A stretch of 9,300 bases of DNA, taken from positions 11,218 through 20,517 of the forward strand of contig DOIX01000270.1 in NCBI GenBank assembly GCA_003511885.1. Reading direction: 5' to 3'. The position numbers were made by a program, and so were the translations under genes. The stretch comes from Cyanobacteria bacterium UBA11153 (lineage in GTDB: Bacteria; Cyanobacteriota; Cyanobacteriia; Cyanobacteriales; Coleofasciculaceae). Shown here one piece after another: positions 1 through 7,000 of the stretch. Position 1 is the stretch's first letter. Each line of letters starts with the position of its first letter. Below the pieces are notes generated by a model. It made no database searches. It saw nothing but the letters and a program-made list of their open reading frames with translations, and was not told the origin of the DNA.

Positions 1-22
1 CTGGGGAGCTGGGGAGCTGGGG
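1..22. repeat. Short tandem repeat, unit ctggggag
   Basis: Two full copies and one partial copy of the octamer ctggggag (1-8, 9-16, 17-22) run into purine-rich sequence up to about 38. The array probably continues to the left of the window. Such G-rich runs are common between genes in filamentous cyanobacteria. The core TGGGGAG recurs twice between the NfeD and SPFH genes (1130-1136, 1157-1163). No function can be assigned. Confidence 0.75.
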
Positions 23-38
23 AAAGGGGAGAAAGGAG

Positions 39-62
39 GTTAAATGAAAAAATTCATTTAAC
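39..62 (-). terminator. Perfect palindrome overlapping the pentapeptide gene stop; weak terminator candidate
   Basis: GTTAAATGAA (39-48) and TTCATTTAAC (53-62) form a perfect 10-bp stem with a 4-nt loop. The stop codon of the minus-strand gene (58-60) lies inside the stem. On the minus strand the sequence after the hairpin is CUCCUUUCUCCCC, not a U run, and the stem is AT-rich. Termination or 3'-end protection of the mRNA is therefore only a guess. The palindrome itself is certain. Confidence 0.4.
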
Positions 63-444
63 AACCTTCTTCAGAAATTGTTCCATCTGGCATAGTTGCG
101 CCACAGAGGTTGGCACGTTTGAGTTTAGCATCTTCAAGATTTGTCAATCTCAGATAGGTATTGCTAAGATTAGCACCTCTAAGATCGGCTCCTCTCAAAT
201 CAGCACGTCTGAGATCCGCTTCTCTTAAGTCTGCACCTCTAAGGTCAGCTTCTCGCATATCTGAATCTCTAAGATCGGTAAATTGGAGGTCAGCATCTTT
301 AAGATTAGCATTTCTGAGGTCACAACTTTGACATTCCCTGGTTTCCAGCAATTGCCTCACACCATTGGAGTTTTCAGCCAGAATCGGACTAGCCAGCCAA
401 AATGGAAATATCAAAAAAGTTCCTGCTAGTATCCTGAGTTTCAT
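58..444 (-). CDS. Exported pentapeptide-repeat protein
   Basis: This 128-residue protein starts with a Sec-type signal peptide: Lys/Arg at residues 2 and 4, a hydrophobic core at about 5-20, and likely cleavage after the LA of ILA-EN near residue 23. Fifteen consecutive pentapeptides follow at 41-115, mostly A(D/N)LRx. Pentapeptides of this type stack into a right-handed quadrilateral beta-helix. The helix is framed by a CQSC motif (38-41) before it and by a cap (LCGATMPDG to a final Cys128) after it. These Cys-flanked ends recur in small secreted cyanobacterial pentapeptide proteins; disulfides are possible but not shown. The likely location is periplasm or thylakoid lumen. No enzymatic residues are visible and the function is unknown. 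The gene is transcribed away from its neighbour. No strong Shine-Dalgarno precedes the ATG (442-444), but the signal peptide fixes the start well. Confidence 0.93.
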   Translation of the reverse strand: MKLRILAGTFLIFPFWLASPILAENSNGVRQLLETRECQSCDLRNANLKDADLQFTDLRDSDMREADLRGADLREADLRRADLRGADLRGANLSNTYLRLTNLEDAKLKRANLCGATMPDGTISEEGC

Positions 445-491
445 AATTAACTACCCATTTGACGTACTACCAGGGCTAAAAGCCGCAAGGA

Positions 492-563
492 TTCTCAAAG
501 GATGTTACGAGGCAGACTGAAGTCGTGCCTCTGGACCCTTTTTCCTGCTTCAGAGTTTGAGAA
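492..563. repeat. Nested inverted repeat (structured intergenic element)
   Basis: An outer perfect 8-bp inverted repeat, TTCTCAAA (492-499) / TTTGAGAA (556-563), encloses a second hairpin, GAGGCAGAC (509-517) / GTCGTGCCTC (522-531), with loop TGAA and one bulged G. A T5 run (539-543) lies 7 nt after the inner hairpin on the plus strand. A small hairpin GGCT-AAA-AGCC (474-484) lies just outside. The element sits in the divergent region between the pentapeptide gene and nfeD. It could be part of a 5' UTR on either strand, a small RNA or a terminator. I recognise no known RNA family. Confidence 0.5.
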
Positions 564-586
564 CTTCATCCCACTAGGAGTAGCCA

Positions 587-673
587 ATGAACAAACCAGT
601 AAATCATCCCCAAGCTAACCCCAACAGGGATCGAGTAGGATGTAGGAATAGTGAATTGCTTGTCAACTCCTGA
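587..673 (+). CDS. Possible 28-residue small ORF upstream of nfeD
   Basis: ATG at 587 is preceded by AGGAG (576-580) at an ideal 6-nt spacing and reads 28 codons to TGA (671-673). This ends 23 nt before the nfeD start. The peptide starts MNKPVNHPQ and is rich in Asn, Pro and Arg. It has no membrane segment or motif I recognise. The good ribosome binding site is the only positive sign, and an ORF this short can arise by chance. It could be a leader peptide of the NfeD/SPFH operon or be meaningless. Confidence 0.22.
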   Translation: MNKPVNHPQANPNRDRVGCRNSELLVNS

Positions 674-696
674 CTTCACTGTACAAGGATTCTTAT

Positions 697-1128
697 ATGT
701 CTTTCAATCCTACGATCCTCTGGTTCATAGCTGGCTCGATTCTGTGTCTAATTGAGTTATTTGTCCCAACGGCGTTTGTTCTCTTTACCATGGGTATGAG
801 CGCTATAGTCGTCGGGTTAATATCCGCGATCGCCCCCCAGTTTTCCCTGCAAGTGCTACTGTGGTTTTTATTATCCGTTTTCCTGGTATTTTTTTCCCGT
901 CGCCTCCTCCCACCAGCGAAGGCATCTAAAAATCTTGATGCCAAGGAAGGGCGCACCCTGACGGAAATTCCTGCTGGAGAGATAGGGAGAGTAATCTATG
1001 AAGGCAATTCCTGGCAAGCACGATGCGACGACGAGATGAGTGCGATCGCACCTAACCAAAAAGTCTACATTGTGAGAAGGCAAGGTACAACCCTATTTGT
1101 TGTGCCACAAAAAATTTTTCATGATTAA
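697..1128 (+). CDS. nfeD: NfeD-family membrane protein (short form)
   Basis: The protein has 143 residues. Three hydrophobic segments (about 6-22, 24-46 and 51-67) are followed by a soluble C-terminal part (about 85-140) with the pattern AGEIGRVIYEGNSWQARCDD. That pattern is typical of the NfeD OB-fold domain. The N-terminal ClpP-like serine protease domain of long NfeD proteins is absent, so this is the short form. In the family, NfeD proteins partner with SPFH/stomatin-type proteins encoded next door, with the OB domain on the cytoplasmic side. The downstream gene here is exactly such a partner, 102 bp away and without an obvious terminator between, so an operon is likely. AAGGA (685-689) lies 7 nt before the ATG. 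Two HIP1 octamers lie within the gene. The role is inferred to be scaffolding or quality control in membrane microdomains. Confidence 0.93.
   Translation: MSFNPTILWFIAGSILCLIELFVPTAFVLFTMGMSAIVVGLISAIAPQFSLQVLLWFLLSVFLVFFSRRLLPPAKASKNLDAKEGRTLTEIPAGEIGRVIYEGNSWQARCDDEMSAIAPNQKVYIVRRQGTTLFVVPQKIFHD
826..833. repeat. HIP1 octamer GCGATCGC (one of five)
   Basis: The palindrome GCGATCGC occurs here and at 1042-1049, 3006-3013, 5951-5958 and 7454-7461, always inside coding sequence. In AT-rich DNA of this length less than one copy would be expected by chance. HIP1 over-representation is a known cyanobacterial genome signature and supports that origin for every part of the window, including the large STAND gene. 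Confidence 0.9.
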
Positions 1129-1230
1129 GTGGGGAGCGGCACAGCGGATGCCCTGGTGGGGAGAGGCGTGAGCCAAAAAATTTATTCCTTGTCTCCCATT
1201 TCCCATTCCCTCAAAAACAGGAGGTATAAA
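1129..1230 (+). other. Low-complexity spacer between nfeD and the SPFH gene
   Basis: This spacer is G-rich at first, with two TGGGGAG cores (1130-1136, 1157-1163), and pyrimidine-rich later (CCCATTTCCCATTCCC at about 1196-1211). It resembles intergenic filler seen in filamentous cyanobacteria. It stays open in the SPFH frame from GTG at 1129, which creates a spurious 34-codon extension. No terminator is seen, so transcription probably reads through from nfeD. Confidence 0.6.
1219..1225 (+). promoter_or_regulatory. Strong Shine-Dalgarno fixing the SPFH start at 1231
   Basis: AGGAGGT, a near-perfect complement to the 3' end of 16S rRNA, lies 5 nt before the ATG at 1231. The GTG at 1129 has no comparable site. 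The hydrophobic N-terminus expected of the family begins exactly at the ATG, so this site decides the start. Confidence 0.9.
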
Positions 1231-2193
1231 ATGGAAGGATTATTCGGTTGGCTAATTATATTATTTCTGGGTGGTTCCGGTATCGCCAGTACAGTCAAGA
1301 TTGTTAATCAAGGCAACGAAGCATTAGTTGAAAGATTAGGTAAATATAGTGGCAAGAAACTGCAACCTGGTCTTAACTTTATCTTACCAGTTTTAGACAG
1401 AGTAGTTTACCAAGAAACTATTCGGGAAAAAGTACTGGATATTCCACCTCAGCAATGTATTACTCGCGATAACGTTGGTATTACTGCCGATGCAGTAGTC
1501 TATTGGCAGATTGTCAATATGGAGAAAGCCTACTATAAAGTAGAAAATCTTCGATTAGCCATGCAGAACTTAGTTCTGACTCAAATCCGAGCCGAAATGG
1601 GCAAATTAGAACTAGATCAAACCTTTACAGCCCGTTCAGAAATTAATGAAATATTACTGCGAGAATTAGACGAGGCTACGGATCCTTGGGGAGTGAAAGT
1701 CACGCGAGTAGAATTGCGAGATATTATCCCCTCCAAAGCCGTACAAGAGTCAATGGAATTACAGATGTCAGCGGAACGTCGAAAACGGGCGGCAATTTTA
1801 ACTTCCGAAGGAGAAAAGGAAGCTGCAATTAATAGTGCCAGAGGTAAAGCCGAAGCACAAGTTTTAGATGCAGAAGCGCGACAAAAAGCCGCAATTCTAG
1901 AAGCAGAAGGACAACAAAAAACGATCGTTCTCAAAGCTCAAGCGGAACGTCAGCAACAAGTTCTCAAAGCCCAAGCTACTGCTGAAGCCTTACAAATTGT
2001 GACCAAAACTCTGCAAAACGATCCTACTGCCCGCGAAGCTCTCCAGTTTTTACTAGCCCAGCATTATTTAGATATGGGTAAAGTGATTGGCAGCAGCGAT
2101 AGCAGCAAGGTAATGTTTATGGATCCTCGAAGTATTCCTGCAACTCTTGAAGGAATACGCTCAGTTATAGGAGACAAAAATAATATTACTTAG
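1231..2193 (+). CDS. SPFH/band 7 protein, paraslipin (stomatin-like)
   Basis: This 320-residue protein has a short N-terminal membrane anchor (about 5-20), an SPFH/band 7 domain (about 20-180) and a long Ala/Glu/Lys/Gln-rich coiled coil (about 180-262). Its C-terminus reads [13 protein letters not shown] (271-283) and [16 protein letters not shown] (294-309). These are typical of bacterial paraslipins, including cyanobacterial Slr1128-like proteins and, more distantly, E. coli QmcA. Family members oligomerise into large membrane-bound assemblies that organise microdomains or regulate membrane proteases. The upstream nfeD gene encodes the usual partner. The longer reading from GTG 1129 is rejected because the extra 34 residues are translated low-complexity spacer and the Shine-Dalgarno is at 1219-1225. 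The substrate or client is not deducible. Confidence 0.95.
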   Translation: MEGLFGWLIILFLGGSGIASTVKIVNQGNEALVERLGKYSGKKLQPGLNFILPVLDRVVYQETIREKVLDIPPQQCITRDNVGITADAVVYWQIVNMEKAYYKVENLRLAMQNLVLTQIRAEMGKLELDQTFTARSEINEILLRELDEATDPWGVKVTRVELRDIIPSKAVQESMELQMSAERRKRAAILTSEGEKEAAINSARGKAEAQVLDAEARQKAAILEAEGQQKTIVLKAQAERQQQVLKAQATAEALQIVTKTLQNDPTAREALQFLLAQHYLDMGKVIGSSDSSKVMFMDPRSIPATLEGIRSVIGDKNNIT

Positions 2194-2309
2194 AATCCAA
2201 TTAGTTGGTTATGCAAGATCGATCTACCATCTGGAAGAGAAGCTGTAGGGATGATTGCGACTCTGGGTGGTTTTTTTATTGCTCATCAGCTCCGGCGTGA
2301 CGGCTGATT

Positions 2310-2420
2310 ATGCAAAATAGTAGTTTTTCGGAAAATGCGATCGAATATCCGGATGGAGTGCAACTGCCAGAGAATATTGGGATAGTGGCATCCTTCAAGG
2401 GAAATAAAGGAGGAGGATAA
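2310..2420 (+). CDS. Small ORF (36 residues) coupled to the ATPase gene; unknown function
   Basis: ATG 2310 reads 36 codons to TAA (2418-2420), 6 nt before the ATG of the P-loop ATPase. The peptide starts MQNSSFSENAIEYPDG. Its middle reads VQLPENIGIVASFKG, which looks like folded protein, and it ends in Gly-Gly-Gly. The three final GGA codons double as the Shine-Dalgarno of the ATPase gene, which suggests translational coupling. There is no membrane segment and no recognised family. A stop lies in frame at 2298-2300, so it is not the tail of a longer intact gene unless a frameshift occurred upstream. No convincing Shine-Dalgarno precedes its own ATG, which weakens the call. It could be a small subunit of the module or the remnant of a longer protein. 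Confidence 0.4.
   Translation: MQNSSFSENAIEYPDGVQLPENIGIVASFKGNKGGG
2407..2416 (+). promoter_or_regulatory. Ribosome binding site of the ATPase gene, embedded in the small ORF
   Basis: AAGGAGGAGG lies 10 nt before ATG 2427. It is the strongest Shine-Dalgarno-like site in the block and supports 2427 as the start. It overlaps the last Lys-Gly-Gly codons of the 36-residue ORF, so ribosomes ending that ORF at 2420 would stop next to the ATPase start. Confidence 0.8.
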
Positions 2421-2426
2421 AGGCTA

Positions 2427-3746
2427 ATGGGACTGGATCTAAGTAGATTTTATAAAGCTTGTAATCCAAGCAAACCTCTGGACAGAGAGGATAAGCAGTA
2501 CTATATTGATTTTGCCAAGGTGCGGGGTAGCAAAATCATTGAGTCATTAAGAAGAACAATCGCATTAATGTCACCGGATGAACCGACTTGTCAGTTATTT
2601 ACTGGACATATTGGCTGTGGCAAATCCACAGAATTACTGCGACTGAAAGCTGAGTTAGAAGCAGATGGATTCCATGTGGTTTATTTTGAATCCTCTCAAG
2701 ATTTGGATATGGCAGATGTTGATATTACTGATGTTTTACTCAGCATTGCCGGAAAAGTAAGCGAAAGTTTGGAAGGTATTAATATTAAAATTAAGCCTGG
2801 TTATTTCGCAAATTTATTTACAGAAGTAGTAGATTTTTTGCAAACGCCAATTGAGTTAAATGTTGAGGGAGAACTATCTGTAGGAATTGGGAAAATAACC
2901 GCCAAAACTAAAGAAAGTCCGACGCTGCGGCGGCGGTTGCGGGAATATCTGGAACCGCGTACCAGTGGGATTTTAGAGTCGATTAATCAGGAATTGCTAG
3001 AAAGAGCGATCGCACAATTAAAACGACGGGGTAAAGCTGGTTTAGTAGCCATTGTTGATAACTTGGATCGAGTGGATAATCGTACTTTACCATCAGATCG
3101 CACCCTCCCGGAATATTTATTTATCGATAGAGGCGATCAGTTACAAAAACTTAAGTGCCATATCGTTTATACTATTCCTTTAGGATTGACATTTTGTAAT
3201 GATGTAGAAATCCTCAAAAATCGTTTGGGTGGCGGACTTCCTCCGAAAATTTTACCCATGGTTCCCGTGCGGCAGCGGAATGGTGCTGAATCTAAGGAAG
3301 GAATGGCTTTGCTGCGACAAATGGTGATGGTAAGAGCATTTCCTAATTGTACCTCAGAGCGACAATTAGAGTTGATTCATGAAGTTTTTGATACTCCAGA
3401 AACTTTGAATCGTCTCTGTAGCATTAGTGGAGGACATCTGCGTAATTTGCTAGGGATATTATATAATTGTTTGAGGCAAGAAGATCCGCCTATTTCTGGG
3501 GAAGTCTTAGAAAATGCCATCCGAGAAAGTCGAGATTATCTGACATCATCACTTGATAATGATGAGTGGGAATTACTCTTTCAAGTAGTCGAAGATCAAG
3601 CAATAAAAGGGGATTTAGAATATACAACTCTCTTGCGAGGGATGTTTGTTTACGAATATCGGGATCGTTTGGGTAATTGGTTTGCCATTAACCCAGCTTT
3701 AGAAGAGACGCAAAAATTCCAATCCTGGTTAAGGCTAAAGGTTTAG
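2427..3746 (+). CDS. P-loop ATPase (AAA/STAND-like), partner of a TPR/STAND protein
   Basis: This 439-residue soluble protein has Walker A GHIGCGKST (60-68, Lys66) and Walker B AIVDNLDR (208-215, acidic Asp211/Asp214). The motif SGGHLRNLL (334-342) resembles the sensor-2 region of Orc/Cdc6-like and KAP-like AAA ATPases. The C-terminal tail (about 370-439, with FVYEYRDRLGNWFAINPAL) looks like a winged-helix module. The catalytic motifs look intact, so ATP binding and probably hydrolysis are expected. From memory, the N-terminus (LSRFYKACNPSKPL, QYYIDF) is characteristic of a conserved cyanobacterial family annotated only as ATP-binding protein. Members of that family often precede a TPR protein whose N-terminus resembles that of the gene at 4051. 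The gene follows the 36-residue ORF by 6 nt and ends at an intrinsic terminator. The function is unknown; a regulatory or conflict-related switch is inference. Confidence 0.88.
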   Translation: MGLDLSRFYKACNPSKPLDREDKQYYIDFAKVRGSKIIESLRRTIALMSPDEPTCQLFTGHIGCGKSTELLRLKAELEADGFHVVYFESSQDLDMADVDITDVLLSIAGKVSESLEGINIKIKPGYFANLFTEVVDFLQTPIELNVEGELSVGIGKITAKTKESPTLRRRLREYLEPRTSGILESINQELLERAIAQLKRRGKAGLVAIVDNLDRVDNRTLPSDRTLPEYLFIDRGDQLQKLKCHIVYTIPLGLTFCNDVEILKNRLGGGLPPKILPMVPVRQRNGAESKEGMALLRQMVMVRAFPNCTSERQLELIHEVFDTPETLNRLCSISGGHLRNLLGILYNCLRQEDPPISGEVLENAIRESRDYLTSSLDNDEWELLFQVVEDQAIKGDLEYTTLLRGMFVYEYRDRLGNWFAINPALEETQKFQSWLRLKV

Positions 3747-3758
3747 TCCTCTGGAAAC

Positions 3759-3796
3759 AAGGATAAAGGTTAATTTCCTTTATCCTTTCTTTTTCT
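3759..3796 (+). terminator. Intrinsic terminator after the ATPase gene
   Basis: A perfect 11-bp stem, AAGGATAAAGG (3759-3769) / CCTTTATCCTT (3777-3787), encloses a 7-nt loop. The stem runs into the T-rich tract TTTCTTTTTCT (3786-3796). It begins 12 nt after the stop codon of the ATPase gene. The stem is AU-rich, so termination may be incomplete. It implies that the large downstream gene has its own promoter or depends on read-through. Confidence 0.75.
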
Positions 3797-3805
3797 ATGT
3801 ATTTA

Positions 3806-3949
3806 ACCCAAGTTGCTAGTTATGAACTTAGATCTTTTCGATCCCCCTAAATCCCCCTTAATAAGGGGGACTTTTCTGGAAGGTTCCCCCCTTATTAAGG
3901 GGGGTTAGGGGGGATCTAATCCACAATATTTGTAACTAGCAACTTAAGT
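3806..3949. mobile_element. MITE-like element with long internal hairpin
   Basis: The terminal inverted repeats are ACCCAAGTTGCTAGTTA (3806-3822) and, on the other strand, ACTTAAGTTGCTAGTTA (3933-3949), 15 of 17 matching. TA dinucleotides flank the element (3804-3805, 3950-3951), as IS630/Tc1-mariner transposition would leave. A longer reading gives the direct repeat ATTTA (3801-3805, 3951-3955). Inside, GATCCCCC (3840-3847) to GGGGGGATC (3908-3916) folds as one long near-perfect hairpin with a 13-nt loop (3871-3883). Each arm is itself palindromic: CCCCCTTAATAAGGGGG (3853-3869) and its longer counterpart (3886-3904). The 144-bp element has no coding capacity. This CCCCCTTAATAAGGGGG sequence is familiar from intergenic regions of filamentous cyanobacteria. 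It lies just past the terminator and upstream of the STAND-WD40 gene. Confidence 0.72.
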
Positions 3950-4042
3950 TATTTACCACCATAACTAATCTGGTTTTCCTAGAAAAACATGAATTATGGC
4001 AGCCTAAGCTAGAATAAAAGAGTTAAACATACCATGGAAACT

Positions 4043-4048
4043 AGAGGG
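4043..4048 (+). promoter_or_regulatory. Unusually close Shine-Dalgarno of the STAND-WD40 gene
   Basis: AGAGGG ends only 2 nt before ATG 4051, closer than the usual 5-9 nt. An in-frame TAG at 4042-4044 blocks any upstream start, and the next Met in frame (residue 51) lies inside the conserved N-terminal domain. The start therefore stands, but initiation may be weak. A 7-codon ORF (ATG 4034, TAA 4055-4057) overlaps this start in another frame. Confidence 0.5.
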
Positions 4049-4050
4049 TT

Positions 4051-7000
4051 ATGTTAACTTTTAATAAGAAAATTGTCACTCAAGATATTGAACAGCATAA
4101 CGAGCGATCTTTAAAAGCTATTAATCGCGCCATTTTCCTTTCTCAAGGAGAGTTTTCTTTAGTATTAGTGCGTTGCAATTATAAAATATTGCAAAAGCGC
4201 ATGTTACATCGCTTGAAAACTATCTCTAAAAATCGATATCAAATCCAAGAATTTGTCTTGCCAGCATCGGTAAAAACTCTCTATACAACTCTTCAGGAAT
4301 ATGGGGAAAATGAACAGCTAATGCGGATGCCGAAGGGAGGAGAGGGGAAAGATTCTCATTTTGCTCTGATGATTTTCGGGCTAGAATCTGTTATTTCTAT
4401 CGATGATTTGTTGACCTCTAGCAATCAGGTACGCGATGAGTTTCGCAAACGTTTACCTTTTCCGATTGTCTTGTGGGTAAATGATAGTGTCATGCAAAAG
4501 TTAGTACAGTTAGCACCTGATTTTACCAGTTGGGGCGCACCACCAATTAAATTGGAAATATCCACCGATGAATTAATTAATTTTCTGCAACAAAAGGCAA
4601 ATTCTTTATTTAAACATGTCTTAAGCAGAGGTGAGGTAAAATACGCGCCATGGCGGGTTGACAAACACCATTCTCATTTGAATATGGCGACAGATTGCCG
4701 TAGTAGATTAGAAATAGATTCTGCGGTGCAGGATTTGCAAAGTCGTGGGGAAGTCATTAACCCAGAGTTACAGGCTAGTTTAGAATTTCTTTTTGGTCAA
4801 TATGACTATGCTAGCGATTCTGTTCCTAATGCTATATTTCGTTACAAAAAAAGTTTGCAATTTTGGCGCGGAACTAACAATTTAGAAAAGGAAGGAATTT
4901 TATTGTTTTGTATCGGTTTATCTTATTGCCGCAATGCTGACTTACATCGGGCACAAAGATATCGCCACTGGGAAGAAGCATGGCCTTATTTAAGTAAATC
5001 TGTAGAAACTTTTATCCAATTAAATCGTCAAGAGTTGGTAGCTATATTTATTACCCAACTGGGTGAAGTTATTCAGCATTTAGAGGGGTGGGATACTTTA
5101 GAAGTCTGGGTGCAAAAGGCTTTGAAATTGCATCAAATTTATGGATCTCCAGTACAACTGGCGCAAGATTATGGCTTTCTGGCTGAAGTGGCACTGGCTC
5201 AATCTCGGTGGACAGATGCTAATCAACTGGCTCAGAAAGCCTTAACTCTATTGACTTCTGTGTCAGATTTAGCCACTAATTACCAAGGATTGCACCCATT
5301 CTTATTAATTCAATTATATCAATTATTTTTAGTTAAATCCTATCGAGAACTCGGTGAGGGAGAAAATGCTACAACAAATCTGGAAATTGCCAGTAGCCAA
5401 TTGGCAGAAGCCATCGAATCCAGCGATCCTCATTATGAATTGCAACGGTATCTTCATCTATTAGAAACCTTACATCACCTTTACTTCGATCAAAGTCGAT
5501 ATTTAGAAGCATTTAGAATTAAACAAGAACAACGAGGAATTGAGCAATTATATGGTTTTAGAGCCTTCATTGGCGCAGGTCATTTACAACCGAGACTATT
5601 ACCAAGTAATCCTACCATAACTCCCCTGGAACACCAAGAAATTGTCGCCCAAGAAATTGCCGCATCTGGACGTGAGAAAGATGTCAATGAATTAAAAGCA
5701 AGGTTAAGTCGTGCCGATTGTCAATTGATAGTAATACATGGACCTTCAGGAGTAGGTAAAAGCTCAATTATCTTGGCAGGATTAGTCCCCGCCCTTACCT
5801 ACAAACCTTTAGGAGATCGGATGGTTTTGCCGATTGTCTTGCAAGTTTATACAGATTGGATTGGGGGGCTAGTTAAATCCCTGACACAGAGGGAATTAGG
5901 GGAGAAAGGGAAGGGAATTGAAGCAATCCTAAATCAGTTGAAAGAAAATAGCGATCGCAATTTCTTGACTCTGCTAATTTTTGACCAATTTGAAGAGTTT
6001 TTTCTCGGTCATACAAATGGAGAGCAAAAGCGATTATTTTATGAATTATTGCGAAGTTGCTTAAATTTACCATTTGTCAAAGTAATTATTTCCATTCGTC
6101 AAGACTATTTGCACCATTTATTGGAACTGGAAAAATGTAATATCGATATTATTGAAAACGGTATTCTCGATCAAAAGATTCGCTATCCATTAGGTAACTT
6201 TTTATTACATAACGCTCGCGATGTCATTGAAAGCTTAACAGAGCGGGCCCATTTCTATTTAGAACCCGCATTAATTGACGAATTAGTTCAGGATTTAGCT
6301 GGAGAGCATAACTCAGTCCGCCCCATTGAATTACAAATTGTCGGGGCACAGTTACAAACCGAAAATATTACCAACTTAGCTATGTATCGGGAACGAGGCC
6401 CCGTCAAGAAAATTGCTGAACGCTTTTTAGAAAAAGCGATCAAAGATTGCGGCCCGGAAAACGAGCAAGCGGCTTGGATTGTCTTGCATTTAATGACAGA
6501 TGAAAATAATAATCGCCCCTTAAAAACTCGTGCAGAATTATCGATTGAGTCAGCCATAGATCCCGAAGCATTAACTTTAATTTTAGAAATACTTGAAAAA
6601 TCTGGCTTAGTATTTCTCTTGCCAGAAGTCCCCACCAATCGATATCAATTAGTTCACGATTATCTTGTGGAATTTATCCGTCATAACAAACAAGTTAATA
6701 TCCAAGAAGAATTAGAAGAGTTACGAAAAAGAGACAAACTTAGTCAAGAAAAAATCCAACAACTAATGCGGGAAAAGAACCTGCGGACTGAACTAGCAAA
6801 AGCCACAAAAAAAGAGAAAGAAGCAATGGAAAAACAACGGCAAGCCGAAGAAAAACTCAATCAAATTTTGCGCAAACGCCTGCGAGAGTCTACTATACGA
6901 GGAATTGTCCTAGGAACCCTCGTAGTTATTAGTGGAGGAGTTGGATTTTGGGCAGCATTTAGCGAAAATAATGCTAACTTAATTGCTCTTAATGCCTCTT

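Noticed and set aside
471..540. tRNA-like cloverleaf in the gap before nfeD
   Set aside because: Several small stems are present, but there is no GTTCGAATC-type T loop, no proper anticodon arm and no acceptor pairing of 7 bp.
660..687. TTGTCA (660-665) and TACAAG (682-687) as a promoter for nfeD
   Set aside because: The -10 match is poor and would place the transcription start practically at the start codon at 697.
693..956. Minus-strand open frame of 87 codons overlapping nfeD
   Set aside because: It is fully antisense to a gene with clear family features, is low in recognisable structure and has no partner context.
2271..2277. T7 run after the SPFH gene as an intrinsic terminator
   Set aside because: No GC-rich stem directly precedes it. 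The nearby bulged hairpin ATCAGC...GCTGAT (2285-2308) lies after the T run and is not followed by Ts. The region 2194-2309 otherwise shows only a short AGATCGATCT palindrome.
4010..4015. TAGAAT as a -10 box for the STAND-WD40 gene
   Set aside because: It matches TATAAT at 5 of 6 positions, but there is no TTGACA-like box 16-18 nt upstream. In AT-rich DNA this is too weak to list as a promoter.
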